From the NCBI RefSeq assembly GCF_002102265.1, contig NZ_LQPG01000020.1, positions 56,706 to 120,705 on the forward strand: 64,000 bases of DNA. The letters run 5' to 3'. Positions 1 to 8,125 of this stretch are shown in pieces. The notes below the pieces were generated by a model. It made no database searches. It saw only the letters and a program-made list of their open reading frames with translations, and was not told the DNA's origin. A program made the translations under genes and the position numbers. This DNA comes from Mycolicibacter longobardus (GTDB lineage Bacteria > Actinomycetota > Actinomycetes > Mycobacteriales > Mycobacteriaceae). Positions within the stretch are counted from its first letter, which is position 1, and the number at the start of each line of letters is the position of its first letter.

Positions 1-2
1 TC

Positions 3-1175
3 AAGAAGATCGGTGTGCTCGGTGCCGGGATGATGGGCGCCGGCATCGCCTACGTGTCGGCCAAGGCCGGCTTCGATGTGGTGCTCAAGGATGTCTCGCT
101 GGAGGCGGCCCAGAAGGGCAAGGGCTACTCGGAGAAGCTGGAGGCCAAGGCGCTGGAGCGCGGCCGCACCACTGCGGAGAAGTCCAAGGCGCTGCTGGAC
201 AAGATCACCCCGACCGGTGACGCGAAGGACCTGGCCGGTGTCGACTTCGTGATCGAGGCGGTGTTCGAGAGCCAGGAGCTCAAGCACAAGGTCTTCGCCG
301 AGATCGAGGACATCGTCGAGCCCAACGCGCTGCTGGGATCGAACACCTCCACGCTGCCGATCACCGGCCTGGCGACCGGCGTGAAGCGCCAGGAGGACTT
401 CATCGGGATCCACTTCTTCTCGCCGGTCGACAAGATGCCGCTGGTGGAGATCATTAAGGGCGAGAAGACCTCTGACGAGGCGCTGGCCCGGGTGTTCGAC
501 TACGTGCTGGCCATCAAGAAGACCCCGATCGTGGTCAATGACAGCCGCGGCTTCTACACCTCCCGCGTCATCGGCACCTTCGTCACCGAGGCGCTGATCA
601 TGCTGGGCGAGGGCGTGGAGCCGGCCAGCATCGAGCAGGCCGGTCTGCAGGCCGGCTACCCGGCGGCGCCGCTGCAGCTCTGCGACGAGCTCAACCTGGA
701 GCTGATGCAGAAGATCGTCATCGCCACCCGCGAGGGTGTCGAGGCGGCCGGCGGCACCCTCGAGACGCAACCGAACGAGGTGGTCATCAACAAGATGATC
801 GAACTCGGTCGGCCGTCGCGCCTGGCGGGCGCGGGCTTCTACGAGTACGTCGACGGCAAGCGCAGCGGCTTGTGGTCGGGTCTGCGGGAGACGTTCAACT
901 CGGGCAGCTCCACCCCGCCGCTGCAGGACATGATCGACCGGATGCTCTTCGTCGAGGTGCTGGAAACCCAGAAGTGCTTCGACGAGGGCGTGCTGTCCTC
1001 GACCGCCGACGCCAACATCGGCGCGATCATGGGCATCGGGTTCCCGCCGTGGACCGGCGGCACCGCGCAGTTCATCACCGGCTACCCGGGCGGCAAGGCC
1101 GCCTTCGTGGCGCGGGCCAAGGAACTGGCCGCCAAGTACGGCGACCGGTTCAACCCGCCGGCGTCGCTTCTCTAA
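3..1175 (+). CDS. fadB: FadB, multifunctional fatty-acid oxidation protein, 3-hydroxyacyl-CoA dehydrogenase part (5' partial)
   Basis: The gene is open at the left edge; the visible 390 residues are the dehydrogenase half of the trifunctional beta-oxidation alpha subunit, which oxidises 3-hydroxyacyl-CoA with NAD. The first visible residues form the Rossmann loop GAGMMGAGIAY. SNTSTLPITGLA and GIHFFSPVDKMPLVEII follow; these are typical of HCDH proteins, and the His of HFFSP is the catalytic base in this family. The C-terminal helical domain GFPPWTGGTAQFI is also present. The missing N-terminal half should be the enoyl-CoA hydratase. In M. tuberculosis the orthologue is Rv0860, after fadA, and the following genes match that locus. 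A strong hairpin follows the stop. Confidence 0.95.
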   Translation, partial: KKIGVLGAGMMGAGIAYVSAKAGFDVVLKDVSLEAAQKGKGYSEKLEAKALERGRTTAEKSKALLDKITPTGDAKDLAGVDFVIEAVFESQELKHKVFAEIEDIVEPNALLGSNTSTLPITGLATGVKRQEDFIGIHFFSPVDKMPLVEIIKGEKTSDEALARVFDYVLAIKKTPIVVNDSRGFYTSRVIGTFVTEALIMLGEGVEPASIEQAGLQAGYPAAPLQLCDELNLELMQKIVIATREGVEAAGGTLETQPNEVVINKMIELGRPSRLAGAGFYEYVDGKRSGLWSGLRETFNSGSSTPPLQDMIDRMLFVEVLETQKCFDEGVLSSTADANIGAIMGIGFPPWTGGTAQFITGYPGGKAAFVARAKELAAKYGDRFNPPASLL

Positions 1176-1181
1176 TCCGGC

Positions 1182-1237
1182 GAGCAGACGTGGAATCCCC
1201 CGAAACCCCGCGGTTTCGGGGGATTCTGCGTCTGCTC
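1182..1237 (+). terminator. Long near-perfect inverted repeat after fadB
   Basis: Outer arms GAGCAGACG (1182-1190) and CGTCTGCTC (1229-1237) flank perfect 15-bp inner arms at 1193-1207 and 1212-1226 (GAATCCCCCGAAACC and its complement) with a 4-nt loop. Only the dinucleotides between outer and inner arms mismatch. It begins 6 nt after the fadB stop and has no T tract, as is common for mycobacterial terminators. Confidence 0.8.
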
Positions 1238-1246
1238 GACTACCGG

Positions 1247-1474
1247 GTGAGCGTCGGGGCGTTGATCGAGGCGGCGCTGTGGCTCGGCCTGGTCTATGTG
1301 ATCGCCGGTGTGGTGTGGCTGTTCATGCACCCCGACGGCGTGGAACGTCTGCAGGCCCAGGCGGAGCGGCAGTACGGCGTACCGCCCGCCAGCGTCTACG
1401 AGCTGGCGACCGTGACGTCGGTGGCGCTGTGGCCGGTGATGCTGCTGCTGCCGGCCGACGTCTGCGTGCGCTGA
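1247..1474 (+). CDS. Small membrane protein of unknown function
   Basis: A 75-residue protein. The first half is a hydrophobic segment (about residues 4-26, IEAALWLGLVYVIAGVVWLFM). A polar stretch (about 27-50) and a second hydrophobic segment near the C-terminus (VALWPVMLLLPADV) follow. The GTG at 1247 lies just past the fadB terminator hairpin. An in-frame GTG at 1190 would put 19 codons inside the hairpin and is less likely. The gene converges on the methyltransferase on the other strand with 7 nt between stops. I recognise no family; the hydrophobic pattern suggests an inner-membrane protein. Confidence 0.6.
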   Translation: MSVGALIEAALWLGLVYVIAGVVWLFMHPDGVERLQAQAERQYGVPPASVYELATVTSVALWPVMLLLPADVCVR

Positions 1475-1481
1475 GCGGCGC

Positions 1482-2087
1482 TCAGCTCCGGCGCGCCAAC
1501 AGGTAGTGCCGCACCCGATGGCCGCCGCTGGCCGGCAGATAGTTCGGCTCGTCGCCGGTGGCGAGCAGTTCCCATTCCGGAGCGAAGAGGCGCTGGATCT
1601 CGGCCTCGTCGATACCGCGGACCCCGAACAGCGCACCGGGGGCGAACGCGACGATCAACAGCCGCGAATCCGGTGCGGTCACCGCGTTGACCTGCCGGAC
1701 GTAGCTGGCGCGGTCGCTGTCGCTCATGCCATGAATGCAGCCGCTGTCCACCACCAGGGCGAAGTCGTCACCGACCCCGGCGGAACTCAGCTCGGTGATG
1801 TCGGTGCACACGAATCGCACCGACGCCTTCCCGGCCTGGGCCTTGGCCCGGGCGGTGCGCAGTGCCCGCGGGGCGAAGTCGACACCGGTGACCTGCCAGC
1901 CGTTCTGCGCCAGATAGATGGAGTTGTCCCCGGTTCCGCACCCCAGATCCAGTGCCGTGCTCGGCGGCAGCGCCACGCCGGGCTCGCTTTCGACCAGGTT
2001 GCGCAGGCCGCGGGCCAGGGCATGGCCGTCCCAGGGGGTGAACCCCAACCGGTACATAGCCCGGAACAGCTTTTGCCTGGCCGTCAT
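1482..2087 (-). CDS. Class I SAM-dependent methyltransferase
   Basis: A 201-residue protein with a class I methyltransferase fold: motif I LDLGCGTGDN (about residues 46-55), motif II VTGVDFAPRAL, an acidic D in FVCTDITEL, and the post-motif FALVVDSGCIHGMSD. The substrate cannot be told; the layout resembles small-molecule methyltransferases of the thiopurine/tellurite type. The ATG at 2087 starts the conserved domain. It is the second gene of a pair, starting 5 nt after the stop of the PNPOx-like gene, so the two are probably co-transcribed. Confidence 0.85.
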   Translation of the reverse strand: MTARQKLFRAMYRLGFTPWDGHALARGLRNLVESEPGVALPPSTALDLGCGTGDNSIYLAQNGWQVTGVDFAPRALRTARAKAQAGKASVRFVCTDITELSSAGVGDDFALVVDSGCIHGMSDSDRASYVRQVNAVTAPDSRLLIVAFAPGALFGVRGIDEAEIQRLFAPEWELLATGDEPNYLPASGGHRVRHYLLARRS

Positions 2088-2092
2088 GGCGC

Positions 2093-2518
2093 CTAGACCG
2101 CCCCCAGGTCCGTCGACAGCCAGTGCTGGGGACGCAGGTAGATGGCCACCTGCTCGCCCAGTTCGGCCAGCGCGAACTTGAGGAACTTCTCGGCCCGTTC
2201 CGGCGGTAGGTAGCGGTGCGCCAGCTCGGCGTGCTGGTCTTCGGTGCCGGGCTCGATACGGCTGACGGGGCCGTCGACGGTGACGTAGCGCAGCGTCGGC
2301 TCGGTCCGCTCCACCATCAGCGAGAAGCATCCGGCCGCCTCGATGAGCCGCGCCTTGCGCGACCCCGCCCCGGTCAGCACCCAGGGCTCGCCGCCCGGGG
2401 TGTACTGGTACCAGATCGGCACCGTCAGGGGGCCGCGGCCGGCGCCGGCGCTCACCGACAGCGCCGCGATGTGCGGCTCGGCCAGAAACTGCTCGCGTTC
2501 TTCCTTGGACAAGGCCAT
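2093..2518 (-). CDS. PNPOx-family split beta-barrel flavin/F420-binding protein
   Basis: A 141-residue protein of the pyridoxamine 5'-phosphate oxidase-like superfamily, which in mycobacteria includes many FMN- or F420-dependent reductases. Supporting segments are the N-terminal helix and strand FLAEPHIAALSVSAGAGRGPLTVPIWYQY, WVLTGAGSRKARLIEAAG in the cofactor region, and YVTVDGPVSRIE. The length is normal for the family. It is upstream of and nearly abuts the methyltransferase gene. Whether it binds FMN, F420 or haem cannot be decided by eye. Confidence 0.8.
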   Translation of the reverse strand: MALSKEEREQFLAEPHIAALSVSAGAGRGPLTVPIWYQYTPGGEPWVLTGAGSRKARLIEAAGCFSLMVERTEPTLRYVTVDGPVSRIEPGTEDQHAELAHRYLPPERAEKFLKFALAELGEQVAIYLRPQHWLSTDLGAV

Positions 2519-2575
2519 GTTTCGAGGCTAACCGCAATGGCCGCCGCATCGCGTTTGCCGTGCTGGCGGGTCGCT

Positions 2576-4228
2576 TCAGATCGCCGGGCCGAGCAGGTCG
2601 TCGGCGTCGCGGATGACGTAGCCGTAACCCTGCTCGGCCAGAAACCGCTGCCGGTGCGCGGCGTACTCGGCGTCCAGACTGTCGCGGGCGACCACCGAGT
2701 AGAACACCGCACCGCCGCCGTCGGCTTTGGGGCGCAGCAGTCGGCCCAGCCGCTGGGCCTCCTCCTGCCGGGATCCGAAGGTGCCCGACACCTGGACGGC
2801 CACCGAGGCCTCCGGCAGGTCGATGGAGAAGTTGGCGACCTTGGACACCACCAGGGTGGACACCTCGCCGCGGCGGAACGCGTCGAACAGCTTCTCGCGC
2901 TCGGCGGTCCGCGTCGATCCCTGGATCACCGGGGCGTCCAACTGCTCGCCCAGTTCCTCCAACTGATCGAGGTAGGCGCCGATCACCAGAGTCTGCTCGC
3001 CGGGATGCTGTTCGAGGATCGAGCGCACCACCGCGATCTTGGAGTGCACCGTTGAGCACAGCTTGTAGCGCTCCTCGGGTTCGGCGACGGCGTAGGTCAT
3101 CCGTTCGCTCTCGGTCATGGTGACCCGTACCTCGATGCATTCGGCCGGCGCGATCCAGCCTTGGGCCTCGATGTCCTTCCACGGCGCGTCGTAACGCTTG
3201 GGCCCGATCAGGGAGAACACGTCGCCTTCGCGGCCGTCCTCACGGATCAGCGTCGCAGTCAGCCCGAGGCGCCGGCGTGACTGCAGATCGGCGGTCATCC
3301 GGAACACCGGGGCCGGCAGCAGGTGCACCTCGTCGTAGATGATCAGCCCCCAGTCGCGGCTGTCGAACAGCTCCAGGTGCCGGTATTCGCCCTTGGTGCG
3401 CCGGGTGATCACCTGATAGGTGGCGATGGTGACCGGCCGGATCTCCTTGCGCTCCCCGGAGTACTCGCCGATCTCCTCCTCGGTCAGCGAGGTGCGCGCC
3501 ACCAGTTCCCGTTTCCACTGGCGGCCAGCGACGGTGTTGGTGACCAGGATCAGCGTGGTGGCCTGCGCCTTGGCCATGGCCGCGGCACCGACCAGCGTCT
3601 TGCCGGCACCACAGGGCAACACCACCACCCCCGAGCCCCCCGACCAGAACGAGTCGGCGGCCATCTCCTGATAGTCGCGCAGCTGCCAGCCATCCTGGCG
3701 CAGCTCGATCGGATGCGCCTCGCCGTCGACGTAGCCCGCCAGATCCTCTGCGGGCCAACCTATCTTGAGCAACATCTGCTTGACCCGGCCCCGCTCGCTG
3801 GGATGCACCACGACGGTGTCGTCATCGATACGGGCACCGAGCATCGGGGCGATCTTCTTGTTGCGCAGCACCTCCTCGAGCACCGCGCGATCCAGGCTGA
3901 CCAGGGTCAGGCCGTGCACCGGGCTCTTCACCAGCTGCAGGCGCCCGTAGCGCGCCATGGTGTCGACGATGTCGACCAGCAGCGGCTGCGGCACCGCGTA
4001 CCGGGAATGGCTGACCAGAGCGTCGACCACCTGCTCGGCATCGTGGCCGGCGGCCCGGGCGTTCCACAACGCCAGCGGGGTGATGCGGTAGGTGTGCACG
4101 TGCTCGGGGGCGCGCTCCAGCTCGGCGAACGGGGCGATCGCGGCGCGCGCCGAACCGGCCTGTTCATGGTCGACCTCGAGCAGAACGGTCTTGTCGGATT
4201 GGACGATCAACGGCCCGTCGGTGCTCAT
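2576..4228 (-). CDS. ercc3: XPB/Ssl2-type DNA repair helicase
   Basis: A 550-residue superfamily 2 helicase, orthologue of M. tuberculosis Rv0861c. An N-terminal damage-recognition-like region (about residues 1-180) precedes the helicase core: Walker A LPCGAGKT (about 204-211), DEVH box in IIYDEVHLLP (about 299-302), LTATLIRED (motif III), and motif VI QRLGRLLRPK near residue 490. XPB homologues unwind DNA 3' to 5' and act in nucleotide-excision-type repair. In M. tuberculosis the next gene is Rv0862c; here a toxin-antitoxin pair lies between the helicase and that neighbour. Start ATG at 4228 matches the family N-terminus. Confidence 0.95.
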   Translation of the reverse strand: MSTDGPLIVQSDKTVLLEVDHEQAGSARAAIAPFAELERAPEHVHTYRITPLALWNARAAGHDAEQVVDALVSHSRYAVPQPLLVDIVDTMARYGRLQLVKSPVHGLTLVSLDRAVLEEVLRNKKIAPMLGARIDDDTVVVHPSERGRVKQMLLKIGWPAEDLAGYVDGEAHPIELRQDGWQLRDYQEMAADSFWSGGSGVVVLPCGAGKTLVGAAAMAKAQATTLILVTNTVAGRQWKRELVARTSLTEEEIGEYSGERKEIRPVTIATYQVITRRTKGEYRHLELFDSRDWGLIIYDEVHLLPAPVFRMTADLQSRRRLGLTATLIREDGREGDVFSLIGPKRYDAPWKDIEAQGWIAPAECIEVRVTMTESERMTYAVAEPEERYKLCSTVHSKIAVVRSILEQHPGEQTLVIGAYLDQLEELGEQLDAPVIQGSTRTAEREKLFDAFRRGEVSTLVVSKVANFSIDLPEASVAVQVSGTFGSRQEEAQRLGRLLRPKADGGGAVFYSVVARDSLDAEYAAHRQRFLAEQGYGYVIRDADDLLGPAI

Positions 4229-4285
4229 GGGGCCATTATCCGGGGTGCTCTGACAGCTTGAACACGCTCGAATGAATCGCCATCG

Positions 4286-4699
4286 TCAGGTGGCGCCGAT
4301 CGCAACCATGATCCGGCTGCGGATGCTTGCGAGCTGCGCCGCCGTTATTCGTGAGTCGGTGGGATTGATGCGCCGCAGCGACACGCTGGTGACGTGATGA
4401 GCCAACGCCCAGCATGTTGTCTGCGCACCGTTCTCAGCGGTCGGCTCGATGCGTTCGGCGAACGACCGGTGCGCCAGCCCCTCGTCGCGGGTCAACGGAA
4501 CGACCAGCATGTTGGGATAGTCGTTGGGAAATAACTCATGGTCCTCGACGACTATGGCCGGACGCAGATTGCCGAGTTCATGCGGCGCTCCCAGCTTCGC
4601 CTCTCCTCCGTCGAGGCTCGCTGAACCGCCGGGTTCGTGCGGCAACGCGCCGCCCCGCCAATCAACGACCACGACGCTGCCGGCTCTATGCCGGCTCAT
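4286..4699 (-). CDS. MazF/PemK-type toxin carrying an in-frame interspersed-repeat insertion
   Basis: A 137-residue protein of the MazF/PemK endoribonuclease type: first strand GSVVVVDWRGGALP (residues 7-20), then LRPAIVVEDHELFPNDYPNMLVVPLTRDE, matching the strand-2 and strand-3 signature of the family, and a C-terminal HHVTSVSLRRI strand region. Between them, residues 24-42 (GGSASLDGGEAKLGAPHEL) are a copy of the 57-bp interspersed repeat in the strand 1-2 loop, which in MazF shapes the RNA-binding face. Removing it leaves the expected PHEP-GNLRPAIVV join. The gene overlaps the antitoxin by 4 nt (ATGA). Activity with the insertion is unknown. Confidence 0.85.
   Translation of the reverse strand: MSRHRAGSVVVVDWRGGALPHEPGGSASLDGGEAKLGAPHELGNLRPAIVVEDHELFPNDYPNMLVVPLTRDEGLAHRSFAERIEPTAENGAQTTCWALAHHVTSVSLRRINPTDSRITAAQLASIRSRIMVAIGAT
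4584..4630 (-). repeat. Interspersed 57-bp-family repeat, copy in MazF-type toxin gene
   Basis: A 47-bp core with ends GGCGGTTCAGC and GCTGGGAGCGCC read on the minus strand. It is flanked by TTCATGCGGC (from 4578) and TTCGTGCGGC (from 4634), so the unit plus linker adds exactly 57 bp. It is translated in frame as GGSASLDGGEAKLGAPHEL. Confidence 0.9.
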
Positions 4700-4938
4700 G
4701 CCAGGTCGGCCTGCGGCGCACCGAGTTCATCGAGTTCACGTCGTGCTTCGGGGTGCTCGCCAAGGTGTGCCATGACCCGCTCTCCGTCTGCCCGAATCGC
4801 CTCGCGTCGGACCTGTCGTGCCGTAGCTTCGGCAATCTCCCGAACGAATGCGCTCAGACCCTTGCCTTGCTTCCGGGCTGCCTCCTCGAGCACCGCCCGG
4901 TCGTCGGCATCCAGTCGAATAGTGAGCGTCTCGGCCAT
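4696..4938 (-). CDS. Antitoxin of the MazF-type pair, CopG/RHH-like
   Basis: An 80-residue protein beginning MAETLTIRLDADDRAVLEEA: a short strand followed by a helix, the pattern of ribbon-helix-helix DNA-binding antitoxins. The remainder is charged and helical (KGLSAFVREIAEATARQVRR, then a Glu/Arg-rich tail), as expected for the toxin-neutralising part. An upstream in-frame start at 4968 would add MSRHRVTLGC; the ATG at 4938 fits the family better. The stop overlaps the toxin start by 4 nt, so the two are translationally coupled. Confidence 0.8.
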   Translation of the reverse strand: MAETLTIRLDADDRAVLEEAARKQGKGLSAFVREIAEATARQVRREAIRADGERVMAHLGEHPEARRELDELGAPQADLA

Positions 4939-5040
4939 ACACCCCAGCGTAACACGATGACGTGACACGCACTGCCGGACGACGAACCGACCAGGCCTTG
5001 TAGCACATGTACTAGGTCGTCACCGTCTGATGGTCGGGGT

Positions 5041-7389
5041 CTAATCCCCGTCGCTCGCCGACTCCACCGACCTGATGCGGTGGATCGCGAAGTCCCGCAT
5101 CTGCCCTGACGTCGAATCGAACGCCACCAGCTTGCCGCCCACCACCTGGGTGGGGGAGACCTCCCGCTGGGTCGCCACGCCGGCGGCGTCGATGTAGTCG
5201 ATCAGGACCGTGGCGCGTTCCAGCGCGGCGCGCCGCAGCATGATCATCGCGGTCACCGGCTCCAGGCGGATGTTGTCGAACGGCGCCGACGTCACCGTGC
5301 GCAGCACCCGAACCAGCGCGGCCAGGCTGTCGTCGCCGGGTCCGGTGAGTACCCGATGCCCGCGGCGCTCCGCCGGTGTGGGCACCCGCACCCCGCGGGG
5401 CCGGATGTCGACGATCGTTCCGCTGGCATCCTCGGCGGCCGGGGCGAAACCGGCGTCGCGCAACGCCGCCAGCACATCGGAGATCGGGGCTTGGGCCACC
5501 GCCACCGTCGGGGCCAGCACCCGCAGTCCCAGCGCCTCGGCGGCCGGAACGGCGACCGCCTGGGCCAGCAGGGTCGGATCTTCGCAGCGCACGAAGGCGG
5601 CCGCCATCCCGATCCGCAGCTGCCCGTGCCGGCGTGCGACGTCGTCGATCAGATAGCTGAGCCCTTGCGGCACCGGGGTCTTCGAGTGCCTCTCGAAGAA
5701 CGCGCGCAACCCCGCCCCGGTGCGGCCCATGTCCAGGGCGGCGCGGATGGTCTGTTCGGAGACCCGGTACACCATCGCCGCGCCCGCCGATTCGACATCG
5801 GCGACGCTCGCCAACTCCTCGGCGAGTTCCCGCTTCAGCGGTCCCGGGACCACCACGGTCAGATCGGCCTGCACCAGGAAGTGATCGATCGGCGCGGGCA
5901 GCGCCTTGGCCATCGCGGCCACGGCCGCTTCCTCACCGGAGTCGGTCAGCAGCGCCCGCCCCGGCGAGCTGATCGCGCCGCGGCCCAGCACGCCGAGCGC
6001 ATGCGCCTCGTTGAGCAGCTCACCCACCGGACCGGGCTGCAGCCGGTTGGCCCAGCGCGGCCGGCGCCAGATCAACGCCTGCGACGCGCTCACGGCGTCG
6101 ACCCCCGCGCCGTCGGGCAGCTCGGCGAGCATGCCCAGCAGCAGCCGGCGGTCCAGCGGGGCGGCGGTGGAGAACAACGGCGTGGACAGCGCCGCCCGGG
6201 GTTTGCCGTCGGGGCCGCGGCTGCCGATCAGGCCCGGCCGGGCCGGCAGATCCAGCCAGGTGGCCGCCAGCAGCTGCCAACGCTCGGCGGTGGGCCGCTC
6301 GGCGAATCGGTCGGCGAGCACCGTCGGCGCCCAGTAGGGACCGTCGGCGTCGGGCCACTCTCGCGGGTCGACGGTCCCGGGGTCGGGGAAGTCGGCCGCG
6401 ATCAGCCGGGCGGTGGCCGCCAGCTCGAGCAGCAGTCCCAGTCGCGCTTCGTCGACGCCGGTGGTCTTGGCCAGTCGCTTGACCTCGCGCACGCCCAGCC
6501 CGCCGCTGCGAAGCTCCGGCACCGGCGTATCGCCCAGACTGGCCAGGATCACATCGAGCTCGCGCAGCACGTCGATCACCGCGCCGGCAGCGGCCGCGTC
6601 CACGTCGGCCGCGGTGGTGCGCGACACCACCGGGTCGGGTGGGTGCAACGCGACCGGACCCGGCTGCTCGCCGCGCAGCACCTGCCCGACCAGCCGCGGC
6701 AGGATCACCGTCTCGTCGTCGATGCGGTGCAGCAATCCCGCCGCCAGCAGCTGCGGTACCGGACGCTCCGGCGGTGCCCCGGGGGCGGCGTCGCGGGTGC
6801 GACCGACCGGTGAGCCGGTCAGCAGTTTGTCCAGCAGGTCACGCTGCGGCGCGTCGAGACCGGCGACGGCCTCGACGATCTGTTCGGCGCCCAGCGGCAC
6901 CGCATCCTCCCGGGTGACCTGGCCCGGATGCCACGGCAGGCCCGCGCCGGCCTCGGCCGCGACGCGCAGCACCCCGCTCGGCTCATGCGGCGGTCCCAGC
7001 TTCGCCTCTCCTTCGTCGAGCCTCGCTGAACCGCCGGGTCCCGGGGAACCCCAACACAGCGCCCGCTCGATCAGATCGGCCAACGCCTCGGACACCGCGC
7101 CCGCCGGTGCGCGCTCACCGAACAGCGCCAGGAGTTCGGCCGCCGCCACCCCGGTGGTGTCGGCGTGCAACTCCAGCAGGGCGTCCAGGACGGCCAGCCG
7201 CAGGAAGTCCAGCTCGTCGGTGGCCGCCCGGACCGACTGGCGGGCCTGGGCCCGCGCCGCCAGGGCGGCGATACTGCCCGGAGGTGGTTGGGCGAGGTCG
7301 GGTCGCAGCTTCAACAGCCGGATCAGGCCTTCGTCGGGCAGGTCGGCCAGCCACGATCCCAGTGGCACACCCCGGGCGTGTTCGGTCAT
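5041..7389 (-). CDS. Large helicase-associated protein (Rv0862c-like) with interspersed-repeat insertion
   Basis: A 782-residue protein, orthologue of Rv0862c, next to the XPB helicase in mycobacteria and related to helicase C-terminal-associated domains. It starts MTEHARGVPLGSWLADLPDEG (ATG at 7389); an alternative start 24 codons upstream lacks conservation and overlaps the divergent promoter. The N-terminal region resembles winged-helix modules (LIRLLKLRPDLAQPP). The C-terminal part (residues 690 on: ATVLIDYIDAAGVATQREVSP) resembles a WYL-like barrel. Residues about 119-137 (GGSARLDEGEAKLGPPHEP) come from an interspersed repeat. A role in helicase-linked DNA repair is inferred only from conserved neighbourhood. 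Confidence 0.85.
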   Translation of the reverse strand: MTEHARGVPLGSWLADLPDEGLIRLLKLRPDLAQPPPGSIAALAARAQARQSVRAATDELDFLRLAVLDALLELHADTTGVAAAELLALFGERAPAGAVSEALADLIERALCWGSPGPGGSARLDEGEAKLGPPHEPSGVLRVAAEAGAGLPWHPGQVTREDAVPLGAEQIVEAVAGLDAPQRDLLDKLLTGSPVGRTRDAAPGAPPERPVPQLLAAGLLHRIDDETVILPRLVGQVLRGEQPGPVALHPPDPVVSRTTAADVDAAAAGAVIDVLRELDVILASLGDTPVPELRSGGLGVREVKRLAKTTGVDEARLGLLLELAATARLIAADFPDPGTVDPREWPDADGPYWAPTVLADRFAERPTAERWQLLAATWLDLPARPGLIGSRGPDGKPRAALSTPLFSTAAPLDRRLLLGMLAELPDGAGVDAVSASQALIWRRPRWANRLQPGPVGELLNEAHALGVLGRGAISSPGRALLTDSGEEAAVAAMAKALPAPIDHFLVQADLTVVVPGPLKRELAEELASVADVESAGAAMVYRVSEQTIRAALDMGRTGAGLRAFFERHSKTPVPQGLSYLIDDVARRHGQLRIGMAAAFVRCEDPTLLAQAVAVPAAEALGLRVLAPTVAVAQAPISDVLAALRDAGFAPAAEDASGTIVDIRPRGVRVPTPAERRGHRVLTGPGDDSLAALVRVLRTVTSAPFDNIRLEPVTAMIMLRRAALERATVLIDYIDAAGVATQREVSPTQVVGGKLVAFDSTSGQMRDFAIHRIRSVESASDGD
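6989..7035 (-). repeat. Interspersed 57-bp-family repeat, copy in Rv0862c-like gene
   Basis: A full 47-bp core followed by the linker GCATGAGCC on the minus strand. It is read in the same frame as the copy in the toxin gene (GGSARLDEGEAKLGPPHEP) between WGSPGP and SGVLRVAAEAG of the host protein. Confidence 0.9.
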
Positions 7390-7451
7390 CGACGACCAGG
7401 GTAAGGCCCAACCGGTGAACGTCGGGGATCGCGACCTGTCAGAATGGTGGC

Positions 7452-7640
7452 GTGGCTGCAAACCTGGACAAGAAGAACCGGTACGTCGACAACGGTTGGC
7501 CCGAGACCGACGGCGAACCCGCTGTGAGTGAGCTGCGCACCGACCGGACCGGTGCCCTGTCGCCCTTCGGGGACCTGGTGTTCCCGCTCCCCGCCGACGA
7601 CCTGCCCTACCTGCATCCGGTCACCGTCGTCAACCGGTAG
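7452..7640 (+). CDS. Conserved hypothetical protein (Rv0863-like)
   Basis: A 62-residue soluble protein (begins [20 protein letters not shown], ends [12 protein letters not shown]) at the position of Rv0863, divergent from the helicase-associated gene and 11 nt before moaC2. The GTG at 7452 lies about 7 nt after a possible -10 box (CAGAAT, 7440-7445), so the mRNA may be leaderless. Function is unknown; its place at the head of the moaC2-mog-moaE2 run suggests co-transcription. Confidence 0.7.
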   Translation: MAANLDKKNRYVDNGWPETDGEPAVSELRTDRTGALSPFGDLVFPLPADDLPYLHPVTVVNR

Positions 7641-7651
7641 GCGGTGACGCC

Positions 7652-8125
7652 GTGACCGGGCCGCTCTCACACCTCGACGAACAGGGTGCGGCCCACATGG
7701 TCGACGTCAGCGCGAAGGCGACCACCAAACGCACGGCGGTCGCCGCCGGGGTGCTGCGCACCACCGCCGAAGTGATACAGCTGATCTCGTCCGGCGGACT
7801 GCCCAAGGGCGATGCGCTGGCCACCGCGCGGGTGGCGGGCATCATGGCGGCCAAACGCACCAGCGACCTGGTCCCGCTCTGCCACCAACTGGCCCTCACC
7901 GGTGTCGACGTGGACTTCGCGATCGGCGAATCCCAGATCGACATCACCGCCGCCGTGCGTACCACCGACCGCACCGGGGTGGAGATGGAGGCGCTGACCG
8001 CGGTCAGTGTGGCCGCTCTGACCCTCTACGACATGATCAAGGCCGTCGACCGCGCCGCGGTCATCGACGACATCCGGGTGCTGAGCAAGGACGGTGGCCG
8101 TACCGGGGCCTGGGAGCGGCAGTGA
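7652..8125 (+). CDS. moaC2: MoaC2, cyclic pyranopterin monophosphate synthase
   Basis: A 157-residue MoaC that, with MoaA, converts GTP to cyclic pyranopterin monophosphate in the first step of molybdenum cofactor synthesis. Family signatures are [17 protein letters not shown] near the N-terminus, [35 protein letters not shown], and the C-terminal [29 protein letters not shown]. Length is normal. Start GTG at 7652. Its stop overlaps the start of mog (GTGA). Confidence 0.97.
   Translation: MTGPLSHLDEQGAAHMVDVSAKATTKRTAVAAGVLRTTAEVIQLISSGGLPKGDALATARVAGIMAAKRTSDLVPLCHQLALTGVDVDFAIGESQIDITAAVRTTDRTGVEMEALTAVSVAALTLYDMIKAVDRAAVIDDIRVLSKDGGRTGAWERQ

Noticed and set aside
4969..5040. Extra gene or operator between the antitoxin and the helicase-associated gene
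   Set aside because: Short stretch with ACATGTACTAGG but no symmetric arms and no coding potential.
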